This document shows positions 1 to 6,578 of a DNA stretch of 7,656 nt, piece after piece. The stretch comes from Marine group II euryarchaeote REDSEA-S43_B8. GTDB lineage: Archaea > Thermoplasmatota > Poseidoniia > Poseidoniales > Thalassarchaeaceae. Position 1 is the first letter of the stretch, and every line of letters begins with the position of its first letter. The notes below the pieces were generated by a model. The model was not told where the DNA came from, made no database searches, and was given only the letters and a program-made list of their open reading frames with translations. Position numbers and translations under genes: made by a program. The stretch is from contig LUSA01000089.1 of NCBI GenBank assembly GCA_001629235.1, positions 1-7,656 on the forward strand. Direction: 5' to 3'.

Positions 1-434
1 GGCCCTTCGAGCGGACCCACTATGACGGGCTGATTCTAGTGGGAGATGCTGCGGGCTTCACCTCTCCCCTGTTTGAGGGTGGCTCCCACCTGGCATTGAA
101 ATCAGCCGTTTTCGCCGCACATACCGCTGCAAACGCTATTTCAGAGGGAGACCTCACCTCGGAGAGACTATCTGAGTACACTAGGCTATGGAAGGCAGAG
201 TTCCCACCTTATGATAAAATTCTGAGGGGGAAGACAGCCCTCTTCGAACTATCAGATGATGAAATGTCCGTTATGGCAACATGCTTTCCGGATGAGATGT
301 CGGGAATGGGAATTACCGGTAAGGCGATGGTCGGGCTCAAACTCCTGTTCAGAAAACCAGCCCTATACTTCAAGCGAATCGTGCCAGCGATGCTAGCATT
401 CGGATACAGTAGGGCGAAGTACTACGGATGGTGA
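1..434 (+). CDS. FAD-dependent oxidoreductase, geranylgeranyl reductase/FixC family (C-terminal part)
   Basis: The gene runs in from the left edge. The open frame is already coding at base 3 and stops with TGA at 432-434, giving about 143 visible codons. The diagnostic motif is DGLILVGDAAGF (about visible residues 8-19), the second FAD-contacting GDxAG segment of the GR2 flavoprotein fold. It is followed by SPLFEGGSHLALKSAVFAA, which matches the GG/GTH-x-A-x-KSG-x-x-AA helix of geranylgeranyl reductases and ETF:quinone oxidoreductase/FixC proteins. The N-terminal Rossmann fold lies outside the window. In archaea such proteins saturate isoprenoid lipid chains or oxidise electron-transfer flavoproteins, and the visible part does not decide which. 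The GTG at 39 is an internal valine codon, not a start. The basic, aromatic C-terminus (ending RAKYYGW) could be membrane-associated. The next gene starts 3 bases downstream, so co-transcription is likely. Confidence 0.85.
   Translation, partial: PFERTHYDGLILVGDAAGFTSPLFEGGSHLALKSAVFAAHTAANAISEGDLTSERLSEYTRLWKAEFPPYDKILRGKTALFELSDDEMSVMATCFPDEMSGMGITGKAMVGLKLLFRKPALYFKRIVPAMLAFGYSRAKYYGW
430..434 (+). promoter_or_regulatory. Shine-Dalgarno site of ccmF
   Basis: GGTGA lies 3 bases before the ATG at 438 and overlaps the stop of the preceding gene. It is complementary to the usual archaeal 16S rRNA 3' end (the core of GGAGGTGATCC). It supports the ATG at 438 and suggests translational coupling with the upstream flavoprotein gene. 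Confidence 0.5.
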
Positions 435-437
435 ACG

Positions 438-2715
438 ATGCTCACCTTTCTCGGGTACACGTTGGTCTTCCTAGCCCTGCTGGTCAGCCTGTACCTAGTA
501 ATCCGTCCCACGGCTAGCTCACAGCCTTTCTTGAGGACAGCTGCAATGGGGACCCAGTCCTCTCCTTTCCTACTTCTGTCACTATCCTTCCTTCTCGAAG
601 CAACGTCGCTGGACTTAGTCTCGAGTTACGTCGGTGAGGGACTGCCACTCTTTTACCGCATTTCAGCAGTATGGGGCAGTAGGTCCGGACCTCTCCTGAT
701 GTGGGCCTCGATGATGAGCGTAATCGCATGGTTGATGTCTAGGGACAGAACGACCGATAGTACCACCATAAGGGTCATGCACCTCTGGATATTACTGCTC
801 CTGCTAATCTCAGCAGGACTGCGTCCCTTCTCCCCTGCCATCCCCGGATCTGCTGGTGAGATCAGTCCATTGTTACAGACGGATCTGATGGTGATTCACC
901 CACCAGTGGTCTTCGTCTACTATTCATTGTGCCTTGCGACGGCTAGTATTGCGGTGTCCGGACTGATTAGGTCCAGGCCCTCGAATGAGACTCATGCCTC
1001 GATGATTCCATGGGCTAGATACTCATTCCTGGCAGGAACAATCGGCATAGGACTTGGTGGCCTCTGGGCCTACACGGTTCTGGATTGGGGAGGGTATTGG
1101 GCATGGGATCCGGTCGAGACGGGATCACTTCTTCCTTGGCTCGCACTTATGGCTATACTTCACTCAAGAGCCAGGCCAAAGGCATCCAACCCCTACGGAT
1201 TATCACCCGCGCTTGGAATGATAACCGGGGCTCTGGTGATGCATGCCACCCTGGTCACCAGGGCTAACGGGGTCTGGGCCTCTGTCCATGCCTTCGTGGG
1301 TGATGTCACTTGTTGCCCTGCTCGGTCTTTCTGTAGCCCATGCCCTGAGGGAGCAGAGAGCCGCGTTGCTCGCGAAGGGATCACAGACACTGTTCGAGAA
1401 GAACCGGGCTCTAGCAGTCTTCCTGCTATGCTACTTCGCTGCTGTCGGCCTCTGGATCGGCTCATCCGCAGTCCTCTTCTTCGGACTCTCCATCCTGACA
1501 CTGCTGATCTTTGGAGATTGGGACGAACCCCCGGCCCATTGGGTCTCCCTTGGGGTCCTCCTGATGCTCTTCTCGGGATGGGCGTGGATCTCCGAGTGGT
1601 ACCAGTCATTGGCTGGGATCGCTCCTTTCCTCCTGGTATGGGTCGTTCCCGATGAACAGAAGGACGACTTCTCCAGGATAACCGACTTAATTGCCGATCC
1701 CAAAAAGAGGACCATCATGGCTCGGTCCTACCCATGGTACCTGTCCGTGGTATTCCTGCTGATGACCTGGGTCCTACTGACTGTCGAGATAGAAGGCACA
1801 AGTATCGAAGCGCACGAGTACTACGGTGCCCCTCTGGTGTCCCTACTTGCCTTGGGGCTAGCACTGTATGCTTGGGGCGACAGGGTAAACGGTAGAGCAG
1901 GTGTAATCGCACTCTCGGTGACCTTGGCCCTCTCAGTGGTTCTAGCCGCTTTCTCTGAGAGGCTGGATCTACCTGGGAATCAGGACGGAGCAATCACCGA
2001 TAGCGTTACCAGGGGCGCTGTCTCCATGTTCATCCTGACCTGGCTGGCCCTGGCCATCCCACCAACGCTGCTCAAGTTATGGAGGAGCTCGAGAAAGACA
2101 TTTCCCAAAAATTATCCGTGGTGGCAAAGACCTCAGTCTGCTCGAGTAAGATTACTTGGCACCCACATCGCCCATGCTGGCATCCTGGTCCTACTAGTAG
2201 GGCATGTCCTCACCACTACTCTTGTTGATAGGACCGATCCATCCAACTTTGTCACCCTAGAGAGAGACGTGCCGACACAGCATCAGGGGATGGAGCTCTT
2301 GTTCACCGGGGTAGAGGTACTATCCGCAGATGACGAAGGCTATGGATACCGCATAGGAGACGGCTATGTTGGAGTCGTTATAGAGGCGAGGGACGATGGT
2401 GGTGAACTGCTCGGGACTATCACGCCCGGAATGCTCCGCTTCGATTCTCCCTCCGGCATGGTGTCCGCCAGATCGGAGGTGGATAGGCTGACGGAGGCGA
2501 CCGGGGACATGATAGTAATCCTGGACCTACTGCAGTCAAACGAGCTCTTGTCATCGATGATTCTGGGTCAGACTGACGATGTCAGCGAGGTCAGGGTCAC
2601 CGTACACCGCCTCCAGGGCAGCCATCTCGTTTGGGCGGGCTGGCTAATGGTGGTCATTGGGAGCGCCCTGGCTTCCCTCCCAAGAAGAGTGACTGAATCA
2701 TCCGAGGACGAGTAA
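438..2715 (+). CDS. ccmF: Cytochrome c heme lyase CcmF (frameshifted in this sequence)
   Basis: CcmF is a multi-spanning membrane protein that ligates heme to the CxxCH motif of apocytochrome c. The first part (frame of 438) contains RISAVWGSRSGPLLMW (74-89), LLQTDLMVIHPPVVF (145-159), the WWD heme-handling motif WGGYWAWDPVET (217-228) and VTRANGVWASVHAFV (273-287), all in CcmF order. Homology then moves to the +1 frame at about base 1300 (VMSLVALLGLSVAHA...). It continues through the late histidine motif GTHIAHAGILVLLVG (histidines about 576 and 579 of the repaired protein), a beta-rich extracytoplasmic domain and a last membrane helix, ending at TAA 2713-2715. Removing one G from 1298-1300 gives a 758-residue protein, somewhat longer than typical bacterial CcmF. 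Without repair one would call two overlapping ORFs, 438-1655 and 1243-2715. No further stops or shifts are seen. The WDPVE form favours CcmF over CcsA. No other ccm gene is in the window. Confidence 0.88.
1296..1306 (+). other. Frameshift site in ccmF
   Basis: The reading frame must change between the codons for VHAFV (ending 1298) and VMSLVALL (from 1300). Dropping one G of the GGG at 1298-1300 restores a continuous frame reading HAFVVMSLVALL. Alternatively, HAFVGD may be the genuine continuation and a short non-triplet piece has been lost just after it, because many CcmF proteins carry several more residues before the next helix. The site has no recognisable slippery heptamer. Confidence 0.8.
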
Positions 2716-2719
2716 AGGC

Positions 2720-2753
2720 CCTCGGGGGAGCCGGTCGCGAGGCCCCTGAGGTG
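2720..2753 (+). promoter_or_regulatory. GC-rich spacer with alternative hairpins and FKBP ribosome binding site
   Basis: GAGGTG at 2748-2753 lies 5 bases before the ATG at 2759 and is a strong match to the anti-Shine-Dalgarno. It decides the FKBP start in favour of this ATG over the TTG at 2756. The spacer can fold CTCGGGGG (2721-2728) with CCCCTGAG (2743-2750). This is an 8-bp stem with one G-U pair that would hide the first three bases of the binding site. A competing 5-bp stem CCTCG/CGAGG (2720-2724 with 2738-2742) would leave it free. There is no T-run after the stem, so a terminator is unlikely. The ribosome binding site is well supported; any regulatory role of the hairpins is inference. 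Confidence 0.45.
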
Positions 2754-2758
2754 CTTTG

Positions 2759-3451
2759 ATGGATAATGGCTCAATCGTTCATGTAGACTATGATTTGTAC
2801 AATGCTAGCAATGACAAGCTGATAGAGACAACGAGGGAGGAGGTAGCCAAGGAACACGATATCCATGACGAAAACAGAGAGTACTCCCCAATGATTACAA
2901 CCGTCGGAGATGGCAGACTAATCCCCGGTTTCGAGTCTCACCTGGCAGGAGCCGAGGCTGGAAAGGATTACGAGTTCGATATCGAGCCATCCGAGGCCTA
3001 TGGGGATAGGGACCAGAACAAGGTTGAGACTATCTCACAGAACGTCCTCCTAAGGAGTGTAAGAGACCCGAACACACTAGCAATAGGGTCTCCAGTTGAG
3101 ATTGGTGGGAGACAGGGAATTCTCCAGTTCATGAGTGCTGGTAGGGCTAGGATAGACTACAACCACCCATTAGCAGGGGTCACCCTGAGGTACAACTACC
3201 AGATAGTCAAGGTCGTTGAGGATAGGGATGAGAAGGTCCAGACTCTGATGAAGATGAACACCGGAAGAGACGACTTCGAGATTGAATTCGAAGGTGACGA
3301 CCTCACGATGACTCTCCCGGAGGAGATGGCTTACGATCAGAACTGGGCATTCACGAAGTTCTCTCTGGTCACTACTCTGAGGGAGAATGTAGGGGTCGCC
3401 AAGGTAATCTTCCGAGAGGTTCACGAGCCAAGGCAGATCGAAGAAGAGTAA
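2759..3451 (+). CDS. FKBP-type peptidyl-prolyl cis-trans isomerase, long archaeal type
   Basis: This is a cytoplasmic prolyl isomerase and chaperone of 230 residues with no signal peptide. The catalytic FKBP domain shows GDGRLIPGFESHLAGAEAGK (50-69) and EPSEAYGDRDQNKVETI (76-92). The flap-inserted IF chaperone domain of SlyD-like proteins lies at about 88-132 (VEIGG...GRARIDYN). The polypeptide re-enters the FKBP fold with the signature DYNHPLAGVTLRYNYQIVKV (133-152). A further domain of about 75 residues (about 155-230), rich in acidic residues, follows. This fits the long (26-28 kDa) archaeal FKBPs rather than the short ones. The ATG start has a good ribosome binding site 5 bases upstream. 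The gene starts 43 bases after ccmF and may be read from the same transcript. The role of the C-terminal domain is not evident from sequence. Confidence 0.92.
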   Translation: MDNGSIVHVDYDLYNASNDKLIETTREEVAKEHDIHDENREYSPMITTVGDGRLIPGFESHLAGAEAGKDYEFDIEPSEAYGDRDQNKVETISQNVLLRSVRDPNTLAIGSPVEIGGRQGILQFMSAGRARIDYNHPLAGVTLRYNYQIVKVVEDRDEKVQTLMKMNTGRDDFEIEFEGDDLTMTLPEEMAYDQNWAFTKFSLVTTLRENVGVAKVIFREVHEPRQIEEE

Positions 3452-4963
3452 CTAGATTATTCTCGGAATGATAACCGGTATCAGCAGAATCAACAGGATG
3501 AAGATACTACTCAGACTACTGATTCTATTCGATATATTCTCAATCCGAATCGGATGAGAAGAACCACTGATCTTTCTCAGGACCGAGTGGACCCCATCTC
3601 TAACAAGGTGGCCGCCATCGAAGGGAATCATGGGAATCAGGTTTGCGAAACCAAGCAGGAAGTTTATCCAGACAAGCCAGAACAGGAAGTCGAACAGCAT
3701 CAACATCCCGTCAGTTCCGAGGACCGACCCCATGGTTCCGCTTCCAGCAACTAGCATCTCCCTCTCTTGGAGAATCATCGTCTGTCCTTCGTTAGAAATT
3801 GGGACATTCAGCATTAGAAGCGGGCGAATCACAGTGAGTATTGCCGTACCTGATGCTGAGTACTCTCCGTCGATGATATTGGCATAAACATCCACTCCCG
3901 CTGTTGATGAAACAAGATCGGAAACGCCTAGGAAAGCATCACCGGGCTCAATTTCCAGTAATTCCAGTAGTTCTACTCTATCTTCAATAATGCAATCACT
4001 ATCTCTCTCACAGTCTTCGATGTAGTACTGGTAGCGATCGCCCATAGTGACGGTGATTCTCCTCTCTGACCACGTATCAGTGGAATCGTCCCTGGATAGT
4101 ACGGTTAGTTGGGCAACTTCCCCAGCGGAGAGTCCGCCCATCTCATCTGAGAAATCGGAGTAATCAGAAATCTCGTTGTCATCGATATGTGTAATCGTCT
4201 CGAATGGCATTAGGCCGGCTTCTTCTGCTCCTCCTCCGACTACAATTCCTCTTGCATGAACGCCGTTGTTTTCTGCCGCCATGCCACTGGCAACAGAACA
4301 AAGGAGAACTAAAACCACGTAAGTTACGAAGATATTGATCGATGGTCCCGCTGCGAAAAGCCTCAATCTGTCCCTCCTAGGGGCCCTCTCCATCTCCGTC
4401 TCTTCGGGTTCGGCGAAGGCTCCGATGGGCAGAGGTCCAAGTTGAAGCAGTCCGAAGCTCCTCAACCTCATTCCATGGGCCCTGGCTTGAATTCCGTGAC
4501 TGTATTCGTGAATCACTATCGCAACTATGAGTGCCAGGGCTGGCCACCATAGTGGGACGAAGCTGGTAACTCCTGGGATTAGCAGTAGGTCGCTTGCAGG
4601 AATGGACTCCTCAGGGGGACTTATTGCTGCTGCGACTGCACTAAGGAGAAGAAGTAGTACAACCATGAACATTACAAAGAAGCACAGCCAGATTGAGACC
4701 TCTCCGAATCCCCTCCAGAATCTCCTAGGTTTGGATATTGATTCCAGAAGACGCATGCCTCTTCTAGTTCTGATCATCAGGATAATCCCTAGAGCTCTAG
4801 TTGCATCCATCTTGTCCAGGAGGCCTGCCGACTCTGCGTACAACAAACCCGAATACCAAATTGCGAGAAGAGCTACCAACCAAACCGGTGCACCTAGGTT
4901 ATACACTAGGAATAGCAGTAGCAATGGGATTAGGATGCTCCTATTCTCCCCCTGTTCGGCCAT
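3452..4963 (-). CDS. Site-2 protease family intramembrane zinc metalloprotease (M50) with PDZ-like domain
   Basis: This is an integral membrane protease that cleaves transmembrane substrates within the bilayer. From the ATG at 4963 it has 503 residues. There are hydrophobic segments at about 9-42 and 90-113. The zinc-binding helix carries HEYSH (152-156), the HExxH motif with catalytic Glu153. A helix at about 200-222 begins with the conserved FAAGPSIN. A PDZ-like region follows at about 237-305 (ARGIVVGGGAEEAGLMPFE). Next comes an acidic segment of about 100 residues, then the second motif NLIPMIPFDGGH (441-452), which supplies the third zinc-ligand Asp449, and a final helix at 484-503. An in-frame ATG at 5053 would add 30 residues. 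I prefer 4963 because the extension would overlap the divergent small gene and has no ribosome binding site. The 4963 start also lacks a clear one. The substrate is unknown; anti-sigma-like regulators are the bacterial precedent. Confidence 0.9.
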   Translation of the reverse strand: MAEQGENRSILIPLLLLFLVYNLGAPVWLVALLAIWYSGLLYAESAGLLDKMDATRALGIILMIRTRRGMRLLESISKPRRFWRGFGEVSIWLCFFVMFMVVLLLLLSAVAAAISPPEESIPASDLLLIPGVTSFVPLWWPALALIVAIVIHEYSHGIQARAHGMRLRSFGLLQLGPLPIGAFAEPEETEMERAPRRDRLRLFAAGPSINIFVTYVVLVLLCSVASGMAAENNGVHARGIVVGGGAEEAGLMPFETITHIDDNEISDYSDFSDEMGGLSAGEVAQLTVLSRDDSTDTWSERRITVTMGDRYQYYIEDCERDSDCIIEDRVELLELLEIEPGDAFLGVSDLVSSTAGVDVYANIIDGEYSASGTAILTVIRPLLMLNVPISNEGQTMILQEREMLVAGSGTMGSVLGTDGMLMLFDFLFWLVWINFLLGFANLIPMIPFDGGHLVRDGVHSVLRKISGSSHPIRIENISNRISSLSSIFILLILLIPVIIPRII

Positions 4964-4997
4964 GTTGATTACAATCGTCCTTGTCTCTTCAACCTGC

Positions 4998-5010
4998 TCT
5001 AAAACAAAAG
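4998..5010. promoter_or_regulatory. Possible bidirectional TATA-like element between S2P and small coiled-coil gene
   Basis: TCTAAAACAAAAG is the only A/T-rich tract in the 77-base divergent gap 4964-5040. Its centre (about 5004) lies about 37 bases before the forward ATG at 5041 and about 41 bases before the reverse ATG at 4963. That would leave short leaders if the archaeal TATA-to-start distance of about 26 bases applies on both sides. The match to a TATA consensus is poor. Confidence 0.25.
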
Positions 5011-5040
5011 TGAGAATACCTCCGACTGATTCGCGTGGCC

Positions 5041-5226
5041 ATGTCAAAGGCATTCGGAGGCTCTGCGAGGAGCACCAATCGCAGAATCGACTCGATAGCT
5101 AGGGAGAGGGACAGTATCGGGCGAATCCTGGTCCAAGCTGAACTTCATAGCGTTAGAGAAGAAGTAGAATCTGTCAGGCAATCACTGGAACAGATAGAAG
5201 AGCTCCTTTGCGGTACGAGAAATTAG
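5041..5226 (+). CDS. Small hypothetical coiled-coil protein
   Basis: This is a 61-residue protein I do not recognise. Residues 1-20 are small, polar and basic (MSKAFGGSARSTNRRIDSIA). Residues about 21-56 form one long amphipathic helix with heptad-spaced hydrophobics (I28, L29, A32, L34, V37, V41, V44, L48, I51, L54, L55), suggesting a short coiled coil or a helical hairpin partner. There is one Cys near the end and no membrane segment. An in-frame GTG at 5035 adds two residues. No ribosome binding site is visible, so the message may be leaderless or nearly so. The gene fits exactly between its neighbours: it diverges from the S2P gene, and its stop TAG overlaps the stop TAA of the Hjc-like gene on the other strand. 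That fit, and the regular heptads, are the main reasons to believe it. Function is unknown. Confidence 0.55.
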   Translation: MSKAFGGSARSTNRRIDSIARERDSIGRILVQAELHSVREEVESVRQSLEQIEELLCGTRN

Positions 5227-5798
5227 CCAACTACGGTCTCTTTAGCGGACGAATTTCCTGAATTAGACCTCACCCCAATAGCTCCTTCCGAGCTACAAAT
5301 TAGTGACAGGAACCTATGCACTGGCATTCCAGCACTCCAGTCTAGGTGAGGAGTGCCTCTGCTTGTTAGTGGAAGTGCAGGGATACTTCTGGATAGGTGT
5401 CTGAGCTTTCCGGTCAATCCTTCAACTTCCACTTTCATGATTCTCCAACTATCCCCCCTTACCCCCTTCAACCTGAAAGCGTAAAGCGGGAGAAGACCGC
5501 ATTTCTCACCAGTGGATTTCAGGGAGTTGTACTGGTCCATGGTTCTTCCCGAGAGGTATATCCTCTCGCTCTTAGAGGTCTTCACCTCTATTGGGAAGCA
5601 CATGTCCCCCCTAAGAGCAAGCAGATCACCGGTCCCCTCTGAACCGCTTCCCGGGGCCCTGACTACCAGAAAAGGCCTCTTTACGACTCTCATTGCTTTC
5701 GCGCGCTCAACTTCAGAACAAGATCTCGTAACAGCGCGAACTCCCTTTATCTCTCCAGCGAGAACCGAACGCAACTCCCTTTCGTAACTGGTCCCCAT
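5223..5798 (-). CDS. Hjc-like PD-(D/E)XK nuclease (archaeal Holliday junction resolvase family)
   Basis: From the ATG at 5798 this is a 191-residue protein. It matches archaeal Hjc in motif order: GTSYERELRSVLAG (2-15, with the family's N-terminal ER), FLVVRAPGSG (43-52), GDLLALRG (57-64), FPIEVKTSKSERIYLSG (68-84), then a Q-x-x-x-L helix (89-93) and a strand LPLYAFRLK. Candidate metal ligands and catalytic residues are E6, D58, E71 and K73. The D-to-E spacing of 13 equals that in Pyrococcus Hjc as I recall it. Two oddities: about 28 extra residues separate the ER motif from D58, and about 65 extra residues follow the core, ending in a Ser/Gly/Asn-rich tail. Hjc cuts four-way DNA junctions; this protein could equally be a divergent nuclease with another substrate. 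A TTG at 5810 is an alternative start. It lies 43 bases behind the macro-domain gene on the same strand, so co-transcription is likely. Confidence 0.75.
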   Translation of the reverse strand: MGTSYERELRSVLAGEIKGVRAVTRSCSEVERAKAMRVVKRPFLVVRAPGSGSEGTGDLLALRGDMCFPIEVKTSKSERIYLSGRTMDQYNSLKSTGEKCGLLPLYAFRLKGVRGDSWRIMKVEVEGLTGKLRHLSRSIPALPLTSRGTPHLDWSAGMPVHRFLSLICSSEGAIGVRSNSGNSSAKETVVG

Positions 5799-5841
5799 GG
5801 CGCTATCCAATTCTCAGGGTTATTGAGGACACCGGTCCAAA

Positions 5842-6528
5842 TCACTGAATCTTTCCCTTTCTGTAATCCCTGGTTCTGTCTACGCCCGGGAACTGATCCT
5901 CACTTTCTCTATAGACAGTTTTCATGTTATTCAGGAAGTTGTCTTCGTTGGTTACAATGAGAACCATGTCAACTCCTGGATCATCCTCTCCATCCATCCA
6001 TGGGAGAATTATTTCCATGGTCATCCTAGCTCCCTCTCTGTGCGGGTATGCGAAAACATCCATTCCTAGCGGGGGGAGGACGAGAGTCTTCCTAGGCTCG
6101 AGAGTCTCTACTGTCTCGAATAGAGCACCGTATGAGTTTCTCAGAAGCTCCCTCCTGAAGTTGTCCTGCGTGGGCCTCCTACAGTCCGGACCGACTACAT
6201 GCACAAGTTTGGATACCGGGAGGTCGAAAGCATCTGTAGTCACTGCCTCCCCGACTCCACATGGCTGCAGATTCAACTTCCTCCTCTCTTTTGCAATATT
6301 GGCACATGCCTCCCTAAGGCCGTCTCCAGCGGCTTGCTGCATTCTCTCATCCAGACCTTCTCTTCCGGCTAGTCTACTATTCGCGGGGATTACCATGATA
6401 TCCCCCTCTACGCCGACTATATCTCCGTAGAGAACGCGCACTTGTCCGTGCGTACATTCTCTCACGATTACAACATCGGCCATAAGCATGCGAAGGGAGG
6501 CCATCGGATATGTATCCATCGTAGGCAT
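5842..6528 (-). CDS. Macro-domain protein
   Basis: Macro domains bind ADP-ribose or remove it from proteins, nucleic acids or O-acetyl-ADP-ribose. This 228-residue protein shows the fold's landmarks: VRVLYGDIVGVEGDIMVIPA (30-49) with adenine-contacting D36, and the binding-site asparagine N50 (PANSRLAG). It continues with REGLDERMQQAAG (56-68), CGVGEAVTTDAFDLP (90-104), KLVHVVGPDC (107-116), and the phosphate loop PPLGMDVFAYPHREGA (152-167). The usual glycine-rich GGGV turn is replaced by GREGL, so binding or hydrolysis may differ from canonical MacroD enzymes. A charged tail (about 200-228) lies beyond the domain. ATG at 6528 is taken as start; in-frame ATGs at 6519, 6504, 6489 and 6483 are possible, since the domain proper begins only near residue 16-30. 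The gene is transcribed away from the RAM gene and leads into the Hjc-like nuclease. Cytoplasmic, with no signal or membrane segment. Confidence 0.85.
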   Translation of the reverse strand: MPTMDTYPMASLRMLMADVVIVRECTHGQVRVLYGDIVGVEGDIMVIPANSRLAGREGLDERMQQAAGDGLREACANIAKERRKLNLQPCGVGEAVTTDAFDLPVSKLVHVVGPDCRRPTQDNFRRELLRNSYGALFETVETLEPRKTLVLPPLGMDVFAYPHREGARMTMEIILPWMDGEDDPGVDMVLIVTNEDNFLNNMKTVYRESEDQFPGVDRTRDYRKGKIQ

Positions 6529-6545
6529 TTTCGGAAAGACTAGGG

Positions 6546-6556
6546 AACTTTAATCG
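6546..6556. promoter_or_regulatory. Candidate bidirectional TATA box for macro and RAM genes
   Basis: AACTTTAATCG carries a TTTAA core (6549-6553) in the 50-base divergent spacer. Its centre, 6551, is 23 bases from the reverse ATG at 6528 and 22 or 28 bases from the forward ATGs at 6573 and 6579. Archaeal transcription usually starts about 26 bases from the TATA centre, so both messages would begin at or next to their start codons. Neither start has a Shine-Dalgarno, consistent with leaderless mRNAs. Confidence 0.45.
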
Positions 6557-6578
6557 CCACGAACCCCCTCCCATGGGC

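Noticed and set aside
1288..1310. Programmed ribosomal frameshift in ccmF
   Set aside because: There is no slippery run, no stop codon in the original frame at the site and no obvious downstream structure. An indel is the simpler explanation.
1193..1609. 138-codon reverse-strand open frame inside ccmF
   Set aside because: It lies antisense to clear CcmF coding sequence, is Arg/Pro/Ser-rich and has no recognisable domain. It is a shadow frame.
2721..2750. Intrinsic terminator between ccmF and the FKBP gene
   Set aside because: The GC-rich stem is not followed by a T-run, and its 3' arm overlaps the FKBP ribosome binding site.
4527..5102. 191-codon forward open frame opposite the S2P gene
   Set aside because: The opposite strand carries the HEYSH helix and the conserved AGPSIN segment nearby. 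The forward product is Ser/Arg/Thr-rich without a family signature.
5924..6430. 168-codon forward open frame opposite the macro-domain gene
   Set aside because: All macro-domain motifs are on the reverse strand here. The forward translation is Ser/Pro-rich and unrecognisable.
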